Of a DNA stretch of 25,130 nt, positions 8,166 through 15,681 are shown piece by piece (within the stretch, counting starts at the first letter, position 1; every line of letters begins with the position of its first letter). The notes under the pieces were generated by a model that was not told where the DNA came from, made no database searches, and saw nothing but the letters and a program-made list of their open reading frames with translations. The stretch comes from a virus. The position numbers and the translations under genes were made by a program. The stretch lies in the IMG/VR virus record IMGVR_UViG_3300005253_001974, positions 1 through 25,130 of that record. The stretch is one strand, 5' to 3'.

Positions 8166-10661
8166 CTAAATCTTCCTTGCTCTGGCTGGGGTGGTCAGCA
8201 CGTACAACTCGATCGCTTCCACGGCCCAACTGACCGCACCGGTCGTGGACAGCCGCAGGAAACCCCACTCGCCGAAGTGGCGGATCGGCTGGACATAGTT
8301 CACGCCCGCTTTCGCCGTACCGGATGCGCGTGTCGCTGCATTGAAGGCCTCTTCCGGCGAATTCCCGCTCCTGAATGTCCACAGCACGTCGTCTGAATTG
8401 TCGTCGAGAGTGAACTTCAATGAATCCGCCATGGCCGCCAGCCCGCGATTGAGCGGGATCGGACCGTAGTCAACCTCCTTGACAACCGCTGTTCCGTCGT
8501 CGGCTACCGCCGCCGAATCATGGTGTCGGAGGTACCCGTCACGGCAGCCCAACAGCACACGATTGGCCTTGGCGTCGTAAGCAATGGCAAACGGCTCGTA
8601 GTCGCTACTGCCCAGCGGCTCCGGCCAGAATGATTTTGTGGTCCAGTCGAACCAGTAGTGCGTCGTCGGGCCTACCGTCGAGGGGGCGATGAAAATGAGA
8701 ATCCCCCGAAAGCGCACGTCGTATTCGAGGGTCACGGTGATGTCCGTATTCTGCACCACGTCGATCAGTTCGTCGGGCAGCTTCTCACGTGATATATTCT
8801 GCGGAAACGGTTGCGACGGATGAAAGCTGTAGAGCCCGTCGCGGGAGAGAAAGATCAGGCTGCCATCCGGGATACGGCACCAAGCCGTCCGACTACCGAT
8901 GCCGATCTGGTTGCTGATGTCCCCTCCAATTCCACCCATCGCAGGATCGCCGCGCAGCAGATAAAGTTCGGATTCTGCGGAGACCATCAAATAATCCTCG
9001 GTGATCGCCGCAATCGCAGAGACCGGCGAGGTCAGCCCCCCGAGTTCCGATGTGGGCAGGTTGCCGGGAAGGGCACGCCCGCGATCCGTTGCCGAGGCGC
9101 CGTAGTTAAAATCCAGTGGGTTGCGGTATCGGCCCATAAACAGGGCTCCGTGGTTCTCCGGGTCGCCCGACAAAACCATGCGTTCTCTGAATATCTCGAT
9201 GATCGAACAGCCCAGCGGGATGCTCCCATCATCGGGCACCCAGATCGTCATGGCATCGGTGCTGGAGTCGTAGACCTTCGGGCCGCGCGTGACGCGATAG
9301 GTGATTGCAATAAGGTTACCGGCATTCCCGATACCGGTCGCAAGTTCCAAGTAGCCCGCATTCGATTGTGTAGCGAGCCGGTGAACTCCGACAGCCAGAG
9401 TCACATCGGCGGCATTGCCCGTGGCCGAGATGATCTCCAACCAATCACCGCTGGCTTCGATCCCCATGTCCGTCCAGTCGGTGATCGTGTCACTAACCAG
9501 TCGCTCACCGCTGTTTGAAGATGCAATGACACCGTCGATCTGCCGGGCTTCCTCCGAACCATCAGTGCTGAACCGATTACCGTAATCGGCGATGTAGAGT
9601 TTGCCCAGATAGTCCACCGCCAGCAAAGCACGATCCGACGCCAGGGTAATGTTCGCTTGAGTCACTGTTGCAAGTGTACCATCTGTACTCTCTCGCCGAA
9701 GGATGCCGTTGGTCGCCTGCATAACTGCCTCTGGTGGTACGCCGCCACCAGTGGAAATATAACGCAAAACGAAATTGTCCACAGTCAGAGCACCTGAACC
9801 CTCAGTTGGCGCGAAAAGAGTCGCACCGAATGCCACCCGTTTACCCGTCGACACCGTATTCATAATTACTTCATGTTGGAAATCGACTCCTCCTGAACCT
9901 AATGTGCGAATCCACGCCGCCGAAATGGTATCACCGTCAACCGAAACAACAAAACGACCGGAAGTTATCTGCGTTGTAGTTGACGTAAAACTCGGAGCCT
10001 TTACCAATGCTCCATCGTTATAAAACTTGACAAAGAGCGAATAGCGAGGAGACGGACTGCTTATTCCGTAGTGCATTTGATACCACAGATCGCAACGAAG
10101 ACCGGGGGTCGCGCTTGGCGTTACATCGGCCAACCTGATATAAAAAGAAAAAATGATATCCAGGTCATGCTGAATGCCACTAATAATCTCCGAAAAATCA
10201 ATCAATGCTTCTACTGAATAAGGTGCAACATCAGATAGCACTTCACCGCCTGCGCCGGATGTAATTTTCAGAAGCGCACCCGTATTGGGCGACCCGCTTG
10301 CGAACAAACCAACACCATCACCAACTGTAACCAAGCCCCCCGGAAAGATATTCAAAGCATCTAGTGTTGCTTCCCAGTGCGTCGAACTCAGGGCGTCTGA
10401 AAATGGCTCCGTGAAAGTCACCCTGCCTTCGGAGTTCAATGAGCGCATCACGGTCAGCAGATTCACCTTGTTGTCCGAATCGCGCGTGGAGAATGACTTG
10501 ACTATTCCCGGTCGAGAACCTCCGCGCAGACGATTCTCCAGCGTGCCTTCCGGGCGCACGTTCACCGCGTGCGGCGTCGTAAAGGGCCGCTGTGTCTGAA
10601 AGGCTAAACGCTTGTCCACGCCTCCCAGCGGAAATTGCAATTGGAGAGTGCGCTCGGGCAC
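8166..10661 (-). CDS. Tail nozzle / hub protein, beta-propeller type
   Basis: An 831-residue protein with a GTG start: GGAGG lies 7 nt upstream, and an ATG 2 nt earlier is out of frame. The N-terminus (LQFPLGGVDKRLAFQTQRPF, then AVNVRPEGTLENRLRGGSRPGI) follows the logic of tail-nozzle proteins of T7 gp12 and P22 gp10 type, which start by collecting a parameter-like strand. The C-terminal half has repeated propeller-blade patterns (ITEDYLMVSAESELYLLRG, RIPDGSLIFLSRDGLYSFHP, IAYDAKANRVLLGCRDGYLR). Residues 85-303 form a separate LamG/concanavalin-like domain whose DNA is clearly more AT-rich. It probably forms the short tail tube below the adaptor. Its stop is next to the following start. Confidence 0.72.
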   Translation of the reverse strand: MPERTLQLQFPLGGVDKRLAFQTQRPFTTPHAVNVRPEGTLENRLRGGSRPGIVKSFSTRDSDNKVNLLTVMRSLNSEGRVTFTEPFSDALSSTHWEATLDALNIFPGGLVTVGDGVGLFASGSPNTGALLKITSGAGGEVLSDVAPYSVEALIDFSEIISGIQHDLDIIFSFYIRLADVTPSATPGLRCDLWYQMHYGISSPSPRYSLFVKFYNDGALVKAPSFTSTTTQITSGRFVVSVDGDTISAAWIRTLGSGGVDFQHEVIMNTVSTGKRVAFGATLFAPTEGSGALTVDNFVLRYISTGGGVPPEAVMQATNGILRRESTDGTLATVTQANITLASDRALLAVDYLGKLYIADYGNRFSTDGSEEARQIDGVIASSNSGERLVSDTITDWTDMGIEASGDWLEIISATGNAADVTLAVGVHRLATQSNAGYLELATGIGNAGNLIAITYRVTRGPKVYDSSTDAMTIWVPDDGSIPLGCSIIEIFRERMVLSGDPENHGALFMGRYRNPLDFNYGASATDRGRALPGNLPTSELGGLTSPVSAIAAITEDYLMVSAESELYLLRGDPAMGGIGGDISNQIGIGSRTAWCRIPDGSLIFLSRDGLYSFHPSQPFPQNISREKLPDELIDVVQNTDITVTLEYDVRFRGILIFIAPSTVGPTTHYWFDWTTKSFWPEPLGSSDYEPFAIAYDAKANRVLLGCRDGYLRHHDSAAVADDGTAVVKEVDYGPIPLNRGLAAMADSLKFTLDDNSDDVLWTFRSGNSPEEAFNAATRASGTAKAGVNYVQPIRHFGEWGFLRLSTTGAVSWAVEAIELYVLTTPARARKI

Positions 10662-10686
10662 ATTACGACCTCCACTACTGATCGGA

Positions 10687-11403
10687 TCAGGTGTACGACG
10701 GCGTAGCTACGCTCATCACGAACCCGGTCAAGAACCAGTTCGTCCCGTCGCAATACATCTTGACAACAGTTCCAACACTGGGAAGATTGATCTGGATGGT
10801 TGCGTCATCCGAGCCGTTCGGCACAACGATGGTAACTTCCGACGCCGTGGCCTCAGCGACATCGGATTTGCACCACAGAACTCCGCCCTTGTAGAAGTTG
10901 GTATCGCTGCCGGTAACGATGAGCCAATCATGCCCGTCCGCCGCCTCCATCGTTGACCAAAACTCGTAGTAGAGTCCCGCGGCTGCTGCCGGCAACGTAA
11001 GGGTGGCGTCCTGCGCCTGGTTCAAGATGAGGTGAATCTTGCCCGAGTTCGCTGCCAGCACCGTGTAGGCGGCACCGTCAGGAACCGAGATCATCGGGGT
11101 CTTGTCGCCACCGCTTCTGACGAGCACGCCGCTGATCGTCTGGGCACCTGTGAATGTCTGGGCCGTAGCCAGATTGGGTACGGCCTTGAAGGCCGCCGTG
11201 GTCTTGGTGCCCTCATTGACATAGAACTGCGAACCGGCCGCCGCGTTCGTGTCTATGAACAGCGCACCCGGCGCCCAGCCCTCGATGCCGTTGCCCACCG
11301 TTGTGCCACGCCCAAAACACAGACCTTCCGGCCCATCGAGAATCGAAAGGGCACTTGCCATGAAGGCGGTTTTCAATTCGTTTTCAACAACTGCGATACT
11401 CAT
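10687..11403 (-). CDS. Probable head-fibre-like structural protein
   Basis: A 238-residue protein with AGGAG 6 nt upstream. Near residue 45 it carries WAPGALFIDTNAAAGSQFYVNEG, close to a 'GY/WxPGAxFI(D) ... lYvNxGt' pattern I recall in phage head-fibre and decoration proteins. A repetitive strand region (TAQTFTGAQTISGVLVRSGG) follows. Then comes a compact beta domain (KIHLILNQAQDATLTLPAAAAGLYYEFW) and a C-terminal VKMYCDGTNWFLTG segment that is common in capsid and tail fibre tips. A trimeric fibre with a capping domain is plausible. Whether it sits on the head or the tail is unclear. Confidence 0.62.
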   Translation of the reverse strand: MSIAVVENELKTAFMASALSILDGPEGLCFGRGTTVGNGIEGWAPGALFIDTNAAAGSQFYVNEGTKTTAAFKAVPNLATAQTFTGAQTISGVLVRSGGDKTPMISVPDGAAYTVLAANSGKIHLILNQAQDATLTLPAAAAGLYYEFWSTMEAADGHDWLIVTGSDTNFYKGGVLWCKSDVAEATASEVTIVVPNGSDDATIQINLPSVGTVVKMYCDGTNWFLTGFVMSVATPSYT

Positions 11404-11428
11404 GTCACACTCCTATTCAGAAGAACCG

Positions 11429-12025
11429 CTACGCGGTCCATTGCGGGTTGCGTCCGCCCTTCTTGACTGAAAGGGCGGTAAAGATAGCCCCTAAACTGGT
11501 ACCACCCACAGTGGTCGGCACAACGGCAAACCACTTGTACTGGCTGTTCGTGAAATCCACGTTGAAGTAGCCGGGAAAATCGGCTTCGGTCACCGGGATA
11601 GACAAGGCCACGCCCTGATCGGATGTTTCCGAGTAGGTGTCACATCCCCGCCATGTGGAAGCAAAGGGGAAAGCCTCGACCAGGCTGGGATGAGAGAAAC
11701 GCGGTGCGCCGGCAGTAAAAGACTGGTTAAACGTGCTCTGTACGGCACCGATTGTACCTATATGATGCCCTCCCCCGAACTGCGCCCAGCCATAACAGTC
11801 CACCGCAACCACGTTGGTATCTGAACCAACGCCCCACAGCTCAACACGAATGCCGCCCAACAAGGATACGTTGAGAAGTTCGATCGCCTCAGCGAAATCG
11901 GTGCTGACGGCCGTAGTAATCAACTTGCTGACGACGATAACCGTTTGCGCGGCGCTGGGCGTATGAAGTAACTGCGGCACAGTCAGTGCCGCCAAATCCG
12001 GTTCCAACAAAACTGCACTAGCCAT
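11429..12025 (-). CDS. Virion structural protein of unknown type
   Basis: A 198-residue protein with a strong ribosome site (AGGAG at 6 nt) just beyond the hairpin. It is mostly beta in pattern: hydrophobic strands (AQTVIVVSKLITTAV, GIRVELWGVGSDTNVVAVDCYGWAQF) and a Gly/His loop (GGGHHIG). The end (YKWFAVVPTTVGGTSLGAIFTALSVKKGG) resembles small trimeric or jelly-roll virion proteins. I recognise no specific family. The position between adaptor and nozzle genes and the strong translation signals indicate a particle component. Confidence 0.6.
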   Translation of the reverse strand: MASAVLLEPDLAALTVPQLLHTPSAAQTVIVVSKLITTAVSTDFAEAIELLNVSLLGGIRVELWGVGSDTNVVAVDCYGWAQFGGGHHIGTIGAVQSTFNQSFTAGAPRFSHPSLVEAFPFASTWRGCDTYSETSDQGVALSIPVTEADFPGYFNVDFTNSQYKWFAVVPTTVGGTSLGAIFTALSVKKGGRNPQWTA

Positions 12026-12039
12026 GAGAATCTCCTAAA

Positions 12040-12093
12040 CTCAAGCGCCGTTGGGCTCCATCGCCTGAGTTCTTAAGCCCAGCGGCGCTTGAG
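12040..12093 (-). repeat. 18-bp inverted repeat (hairpin) after the adaptor gene
   Basis: Arms 12040-12057 and 12076-12093 are inverted copies with one mismatch and an 18-nt loop. The hairpin starts 2 nt after the adaptor stop. Its 3' arm ends only 4 nt before the AGGAG ribosome site of the next gene, followed by TTTAG rather than a long T run. It is therefore a poor terminator but a plausible mRNA stabiliser, processing site or translation modulator. Confidence 0.75.
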
Positions 12094-12095
12094 CC

Positions 12096-13115
12096 CTACG
12101 GATAAGAAACACCGCCGACGGTCACGGTCCGCGCCAGCGGCCCATAGTTGCCCCGCCGCCAACGACCCGGACGGGCATCCACGAGGAGGCCCAATGATCC
12201 GGCTCGGCCCCGTTGATCGGCCCGGATACTCAGGGCCAGGAAGCGGTTGTACTGCCGTTGGTACGGACCGTCCGCCAGTTGTTGCTTGCTGCGCTCCATC
12301 GCGGCCAGGCAAGCGTACTTGATCGTCTCGGCGTGCCGCGCACCGCCGTACGGATATCCATTCGCAACCAGTTGGTCGGGCAAAACCTGATACTGATAAC
12401 GAACGGTGTAGTTGGAATCAGCTATGCGCCACGTCAGCAGATCGAAGCGTTGCCCGATCAACCCGGAAACATTGATCGCCTCGACGGTGCAAACCGTCGG
12501 GCGCCCCGTGCTCGTGGACACCTGGAGCAATTCAAGCAGCTCGGCCACACCGGTACTAGACAACGACAACCAGAGCCCGTCGTTGGCCTGAAAATACACG
12601 TCACCGATCAGACCGCCGAAGTCGTCGGGCAGACGATAGCTCCCATCCGCCGTTATCTGGAACGCTTCACCGCTATCCGCGGACGCATCCGACGTCACGG
12701 TAACGACCGTCGAGGACGAATAGCCGTCGATGACGTAAGAGCCGTTCGTCGACACGATCGTATGGCCGACCATGGTGGGGTAGAAGGTCGCCACCGATGC
12801 AGTGATCGTCTTGTCGCTCTCCCCGCCGGTGGTCATCGTCGTGGTCGCCGTGGTCGTCGCCCAGAGCACCGACGTCGCCACCGGCCTCATAAAGCTCCAG
12901 TCGTAGGACAACAGGAAGTCCCGCTGCCCCTCTTCCACGTAGAGACCGACCTCCAACTCTTCAGCGTCGCTGAGGCCCGCAGCCTGATCGGCGCGATAGC
13001 CGTAACCACTACGTTCGGCCACTATCGCCATCAGATTGTCGAACCCCAGCGACGCCGTAGACTCCACTTTGCCCTGAAGCGAAGTCTGGAAAAGCTGGTC
13101 GATCCAGATTATCAT
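12096..13115 (-). CDS. Head-to-tail adaptor protein (tail tubular A / gp4-like)
   Basis: A 339-residue protein that probably sits under the portal and joins it to the nozzle in short-tailed phages. N-terminal helices (residues 1-70) contain LSDAEELEVGLYVEEGQRDFL, then YDWSFMRP at 71-78, a hallmark-like stretch in podovirus adaptors. Residues 85-158 form a Thr/Ser/Val-rich beta insertion (GYSSSTVVTVTSDASAD). The core resumes at RLPDDFGGLIG (161-171) and continues with a helical part (ETIKYACLAAMERSKQQL) and a basic, Arg-rich C-terminus. A GAGG lies 8 nt upstream of the ATG. The position between capsid and nozzle genes supports the call. Immediately after its stop is an 18-bp hairpin. Confidence 0.78.
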   Translation of the reverse strand: MIIWIDQLFQTSLQGKVESTASLGFDNLMAIVAERSGYGYRADQAAGLSDAEELEVGLYVEEGQRDFLLSYDWSFMRPVATSVLWATTTATTTMTTGGESDKTITASVATFYPTMVGHTIVSTNGSYVIDGYSSSTVVTVTSDASADSGEAFQITADGSYRLPDDFGGLIGDVYFQANDGLWLSLSSTGVAELLELLQVSTSTGRPTVCTVEAINVSGLIGQRFDLLTWRIADSNYTVRYQYQVLPDQLVANGYPYGGARHAETIKYACLAAMERSKQQLADGPYQRQYNRFLALSIRADQRGRAGSLGLLVDARPGRWRRGNYGPLARTVTVGGVSYP

Positions 13116-13129
13116 GGGTCAAACCTCAA

Positions 13130-13639
13130 CTATACCTCGACGTAACAAAGCGATCCCTGCGCCTCGGCCGCAACTCCCAGCGACAATTCCAATAACGACC
13201 CGGAAGCCGTCTGGAAATGCCCTAACGGGCTGAAATTGTACTGGACCACAAGAACCGCGGCGGCGGCGGAAGCCTCACCGAGATCACCAGTCAAAGCCGT
13301 TCCACCACCCCCACTCTTGAAGGTGTAGGTTTCATCGCCCGTCAAGACGTCAATCGTCATCAGCAGCGATAACACCCTGATCCTCTTGCCGGTAACGGCT
13401 GCAACAAGCGTGCCGGTCGCGGCCAAGTTGATCACCGCGAACTTGGGCGTAAGCTGCGAACCACTGCTTTGGATCACGCCGGTATTCAACATCGCGTCGA
13501 CCGGCAGCGGGTTGGTCAGCGCCACGTCACCGGCATTCGTACCATCCGCCCCGTGAATCAGCTTTGCCCGCTGATAATGGACGGACGATATCTCATCCGT
13601 TGCGATCGTCTTTCCTGCAACTTCAATGTTGTCGGCCAT
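13130..13639 (-). CDS. Small virion structural protein (decoration-type)
   Basis: A 169-residue beta-rich protein with a very good ribosome site (AGGAG at 6 nt). The segment GADGTNAGDVALTNPLPV (from about residue 30) matches a pattern I recall in many phage structural proteins encoded next to the capsid gene. A C-terminal beta region (FAVINLAATGTLVAAVTGKRIRVLSLLM, then a Gly-rich turn) follows. It is probably a head surface or auxiliary protein. No enzyme motif is present. The gene ends 14 nt before the adaptor start. Confidence 0.65.
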   Translation of the reverse strand: MADNIEVAGKTIATDEISSVHYQRAKLIHGADGTNAGDVALTNPLPVDAMLNTGVIQSSGSQLTPKFAVINLAATGTLVAAVTGKRIRVLSLLMTIDVLTGDETYTFKSGGGGTALTGDLGEASAAAAVLVVQYNFSPLGHFQTASGSLLELSLGVAAEAQGSLCYVEV

Positions 13640-13648
13640 GACTAACTC

Positions 13649-14485
13649 CTAGGCATTGACGACCAGCGCCGCGCGCCACCAGTCCAACGTGAGACTCTGG
13701 GCGCCCGCAGACGTTTCCTTGCAACCCGCCAGAAGCCCCATCTCCTCGCCACCCGGAAAATTGGTGGTGTCGTCGATGAGCGCTTTGGTCACATAGGTGC
13801 CGTTGATAACGCCGTTCTTGAAGATCTTGACCTGCACCGCGTTGGAGTTCTTGTAGTGGTACAGGAGCCCCGTCTTGACGTAAGTGTTCGCCACGATGAC
13901 GTGCATGTTGTCGATCAACGTCGTCGGATTGGCACCGCTCTCCTTGTTGTAGATGAAGTCGGTGCTGTCCGGATCGGCACCCGGCACGTAGAAGCCGAGC
14001 AAGTCCTTGTCGGCAATGGCATTGCTGTCGGAAATCGTGTCCGCCGCCGCCAGACCTTCCTCGCCGAAGCCGACGAATGTGGTACCGATGCTGATGGAAG
14101 ATTTCTTCCAACGCGCCTCGAACGCAATGGTGTGGGGAACCCCGTTGGCCTGAAGGATGAACTTGGCCAACCCACCGCTGACACCGCCCGTCTGAATCCA
14201 CGCCTCTTCGTTGTCTCCGCCATCGGTCGACAGGACCACTTCGCCGTATTCACTGGCGGCGCCTTGCCGGATATCGGCACCGGCATCGCCGAACGACGCA
14301 TAAATAGTGTCCTTGGCGTCCGCTTCGTCCAACGTCGGCATGTTGATGAAGTCGTCGAAAAACACCCAGCCTTCGCGCTCACCGGCCTGGATCTGGTCCC
14401 AGGGAATCTGGTCCCAGATGGACTTCGTCCACATCCGACCGGTGTCGGCGACCTTGGCACTGGGTCTGTATCCTACTGCTCTCAT
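13649..14485 (-). CDS. Probable head decoration or fibre protein, beta-sandwich type
   Basis: A 278-residue protein directly after the capsid gene and expressed from the same kind of leader, with AGGAG 7 nt upstream. It begins with a short basic segment, then an imperfect tandem WDQIP/WDQIQ. From about residue 40 (WVFFDDFINMP) it has the alternating hydrophobic strands of a concanavalin- or jelly-roll-like sandwich (FEARWKKSSISIGTTFVGFGEEG, LLYHYKNSNAVQVKIFKNG, MGLLAGCKE, SLTLDWWRAAL). Such proteins in this position usually decorate the capsid surface and may bind sugars. The role is inferred from fold pattern and position. Confidence 0.65.
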   Translation of the reverse strand: MRAVGYRPSAKVADTGRMWTKSIWDQIPWDQIQAGEREGWVFFDDFINMPTLDEADAKDTIYASFGDAGADIRQGAASEYGEVVLSTDGGDNEEAWIQTGGVSGGLAKFILQANGVPHTIAFEARWKKSSISIGTTFVGFGEEGLAAADTISDSNAIADKDLLGFYVPGADPDSTDFIYNKESGANPTTLIDNMHVIVANTYVKTGLLYHYKNSNAVQVKIFKNGVINGTYVTKALIDDTTNFPGGEEMGLLAGCKETSAGAQSLTLDWWRAALVVNA

Positions 14486-14500
14486 ATCAAAACTCCTGTG

Positions 14501-14554
14501 AAGAAGCTATCAGCTATCAACCCTGAAGGCTGACGGCTGATGGCTGAAGGCTAT
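14501..14554 (-). repeat. Heptamer-based leader repeat, copy 2 (after the capsid gene)
   Basis: A 54-nt element between the capsid gene and the next structural gene, identical to the copy ahead of the capsid gene apart from lacking one 7-nt unit. The similarity extends through the ribosome site: CTTCTT plus a short variable part plus AGGAGTTT lies between the repeat and the ATG in both cases. Both genes therefore share one 5' leader module of about 75 nt. Confidence 0.9.
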
Positions 14555-14559
14555 GTTTA

Positions 14560-15606
14560 CTACTCACCGAACGGCGCGCTGATGGCCACCACGGCTTGTC
14601 GGTTGCGCAACGGACACGCGTAGTTGTAGACCGACAAGTTGTACACCTCGACCGCCGACGGCTGTTTGGCAGCCTGGCGCGGCGGGTACTCGCGGAACTT
14701 CCAACCCTTCTTGAAGACAGGATAGAAGTACGCATGACTGATGATGTACACCGGATTACTGCCTGAGGCCGCCTCGCCATCCAACACAGGCAGCCACGTC
14801 GGCGAAATCCGCGCCAACATGCTTCTGTTAAGCATGGGCTGCGTGTCCGCCCCGAGCTGATCGTTCTGGTTGGCCGCCATGATCTCGTTGTTTTCGATCG
14901 TCTCTTGAGTCATGTAGATCGCGTGCGTCACCTTCTCGTCACCGCGCATGTTCATGGGCGGTCGCCAGTTCGTCTGGCGGATAGCACGAGAGACACGCCT
15001 GCCCAGATCATCCCGCGTGGGGTTCACGTAAGTCGCGGTGTAGTTCTGGTAGGCCGTCTGCACGGCCGGATCGATACCCGCTACAGCCGTATGGCTTCCG
15101 GGCAGATCGGCAGTGAACTTGCCTGCGCTGCTGTCCTCCCAGACCACGTAATACGGAATCCCAAAAGGCAACAGCTTGTCGGAAGTGGCCGGCACTTGCA
15201 TTGACTTGAGCTCGAAGTCGTCTGCGGTGCGAGACCACATGTCGTTGCGCAGCACCTCCATGTCATCCACCAGGGACTCGGGATCCTGCATGGGATCCAG
15301 TTCTCTTTCGTCAATGGCGAATCCCTTACGGTGGTTACGCCAGTCCACGGTCCCTTCGGTCATCACGTCCGGGCGATCAACATCGAAGTCCTCGTACAGG
15401 CCGCTGTGCCCGTCCTCGTTCTCCGAGCCGACACCTATTCTGAAACTCAACTGTTTACCCGACTTCTCACGACCCATCGTCATCGCCACGCGCAGCATCG
15501 GATAATCCTGATACGTCTGCATGGAATCGAACCATTCACCCTTCTGCAAACTCTTGAGCGAATTGATGACGCGATCCTGGATGTCGGTATACGTTTTTGT
15601 CGCCAT
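14560..15606 (-). CDS. Major capsid protein (probable HK97 fold)
   Basis: The main shell protein, 348 residues. Supporting features are its place directly after the scaffold, its size, and its sequence pattern. An N-terminal helical arm (IQDRVINSLKSLQ) precedes a central E-loop-like segment around residues 80-105 (GTVDWRNHRKGFAIDERE). Later come strands and helices with IYMTQETIENNE and a C-terminal domain ending VYNYACPLRNRQAVVAISAPFGE. The start has AAGGAG 6 nt upstream, an excellent ribosome site expected for the most abundant virion protein. It is flanked on both sides by nearly identical heptamer-repeat leaders, which is unusual. Fold membership is inferred; no residues prove crosslinking or cleavage. 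Confidence 0.85.
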   Translation of the reverse strand: MATKTYTDIQDRVINSLKSLQKGEWFDSMQTYQDYPMLRVAMTMGREKSGKQLSFRIGVGSENEDGHSGLYEDFDVDRPDVMTEGTVDWRNHRKGFAIDERELDPMQDPESLVDDMEVLRNDMWSRTADDFELKSMQVPATSDKLLPFGIPYYVVWEDSSAGKFTADLPGSHTAVAGIDPAVQTAYQNYTATYVNPTRDDLGRRVSRAIRQTNWRPPMNMRGDEKVTHAIYMTQETIENNEIMAANQNDQLGADTQPMLNRSMLARISPTWLPVLDGEAASGSNPVYIISHAYFYPVFKKGWKFREYPPRQAAKQPSAVEVYNLSVYNYACPLRNRQAVVAISAPFGE

Positions 15607-15620
15607 ACCAAACTCCTTAA

Positions 15621-15681
15621 AAGAAGCTATCAGCTATCAGCTATCAACCCTGAAGGCTGACGGCTGATGGCTGAAGGCTAT
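15621..15681 (-). repeat. Heptamer-based leader repeat, copy 1 (ahead of the capsid gene)
   Basis: A 61-nt element between the scaffold and capsid genes, made of degenerate 7-nt units (read on the plus strand: AGCTATC three times, then AGGCTGA, CGGCTGA, TGGCTGA, AGGCTAT). It is identical to the copy after the capsid gene except for one extra heptamer. In the transcript, AUCAGCCGUCAGC can pair with GCUGAUAGCUGAU at 12 of 13 positions (one a G-U pair), forming a hairpin about 20 nt ahead of the capsid ribosome site. Confidence 0.9.

Noticed and set aside
13623-14201. Second minus-strand frame (192 codons) within the decoration protein gene
   Set aside because: It overlaps a better frame with a strong ribosome site and a beta-sandwich pattern. 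Its product is Arg/His/Gly-rich and low in hydrophobic residues.
14501-15681. Heptamer repeats considered as CRISPR or transposon ends
   Set aside because: The units are only 7 nt, with no spacers of regular length, no terminal inverted repeats and no transposase. The interval between copies is an intact capsid gene.
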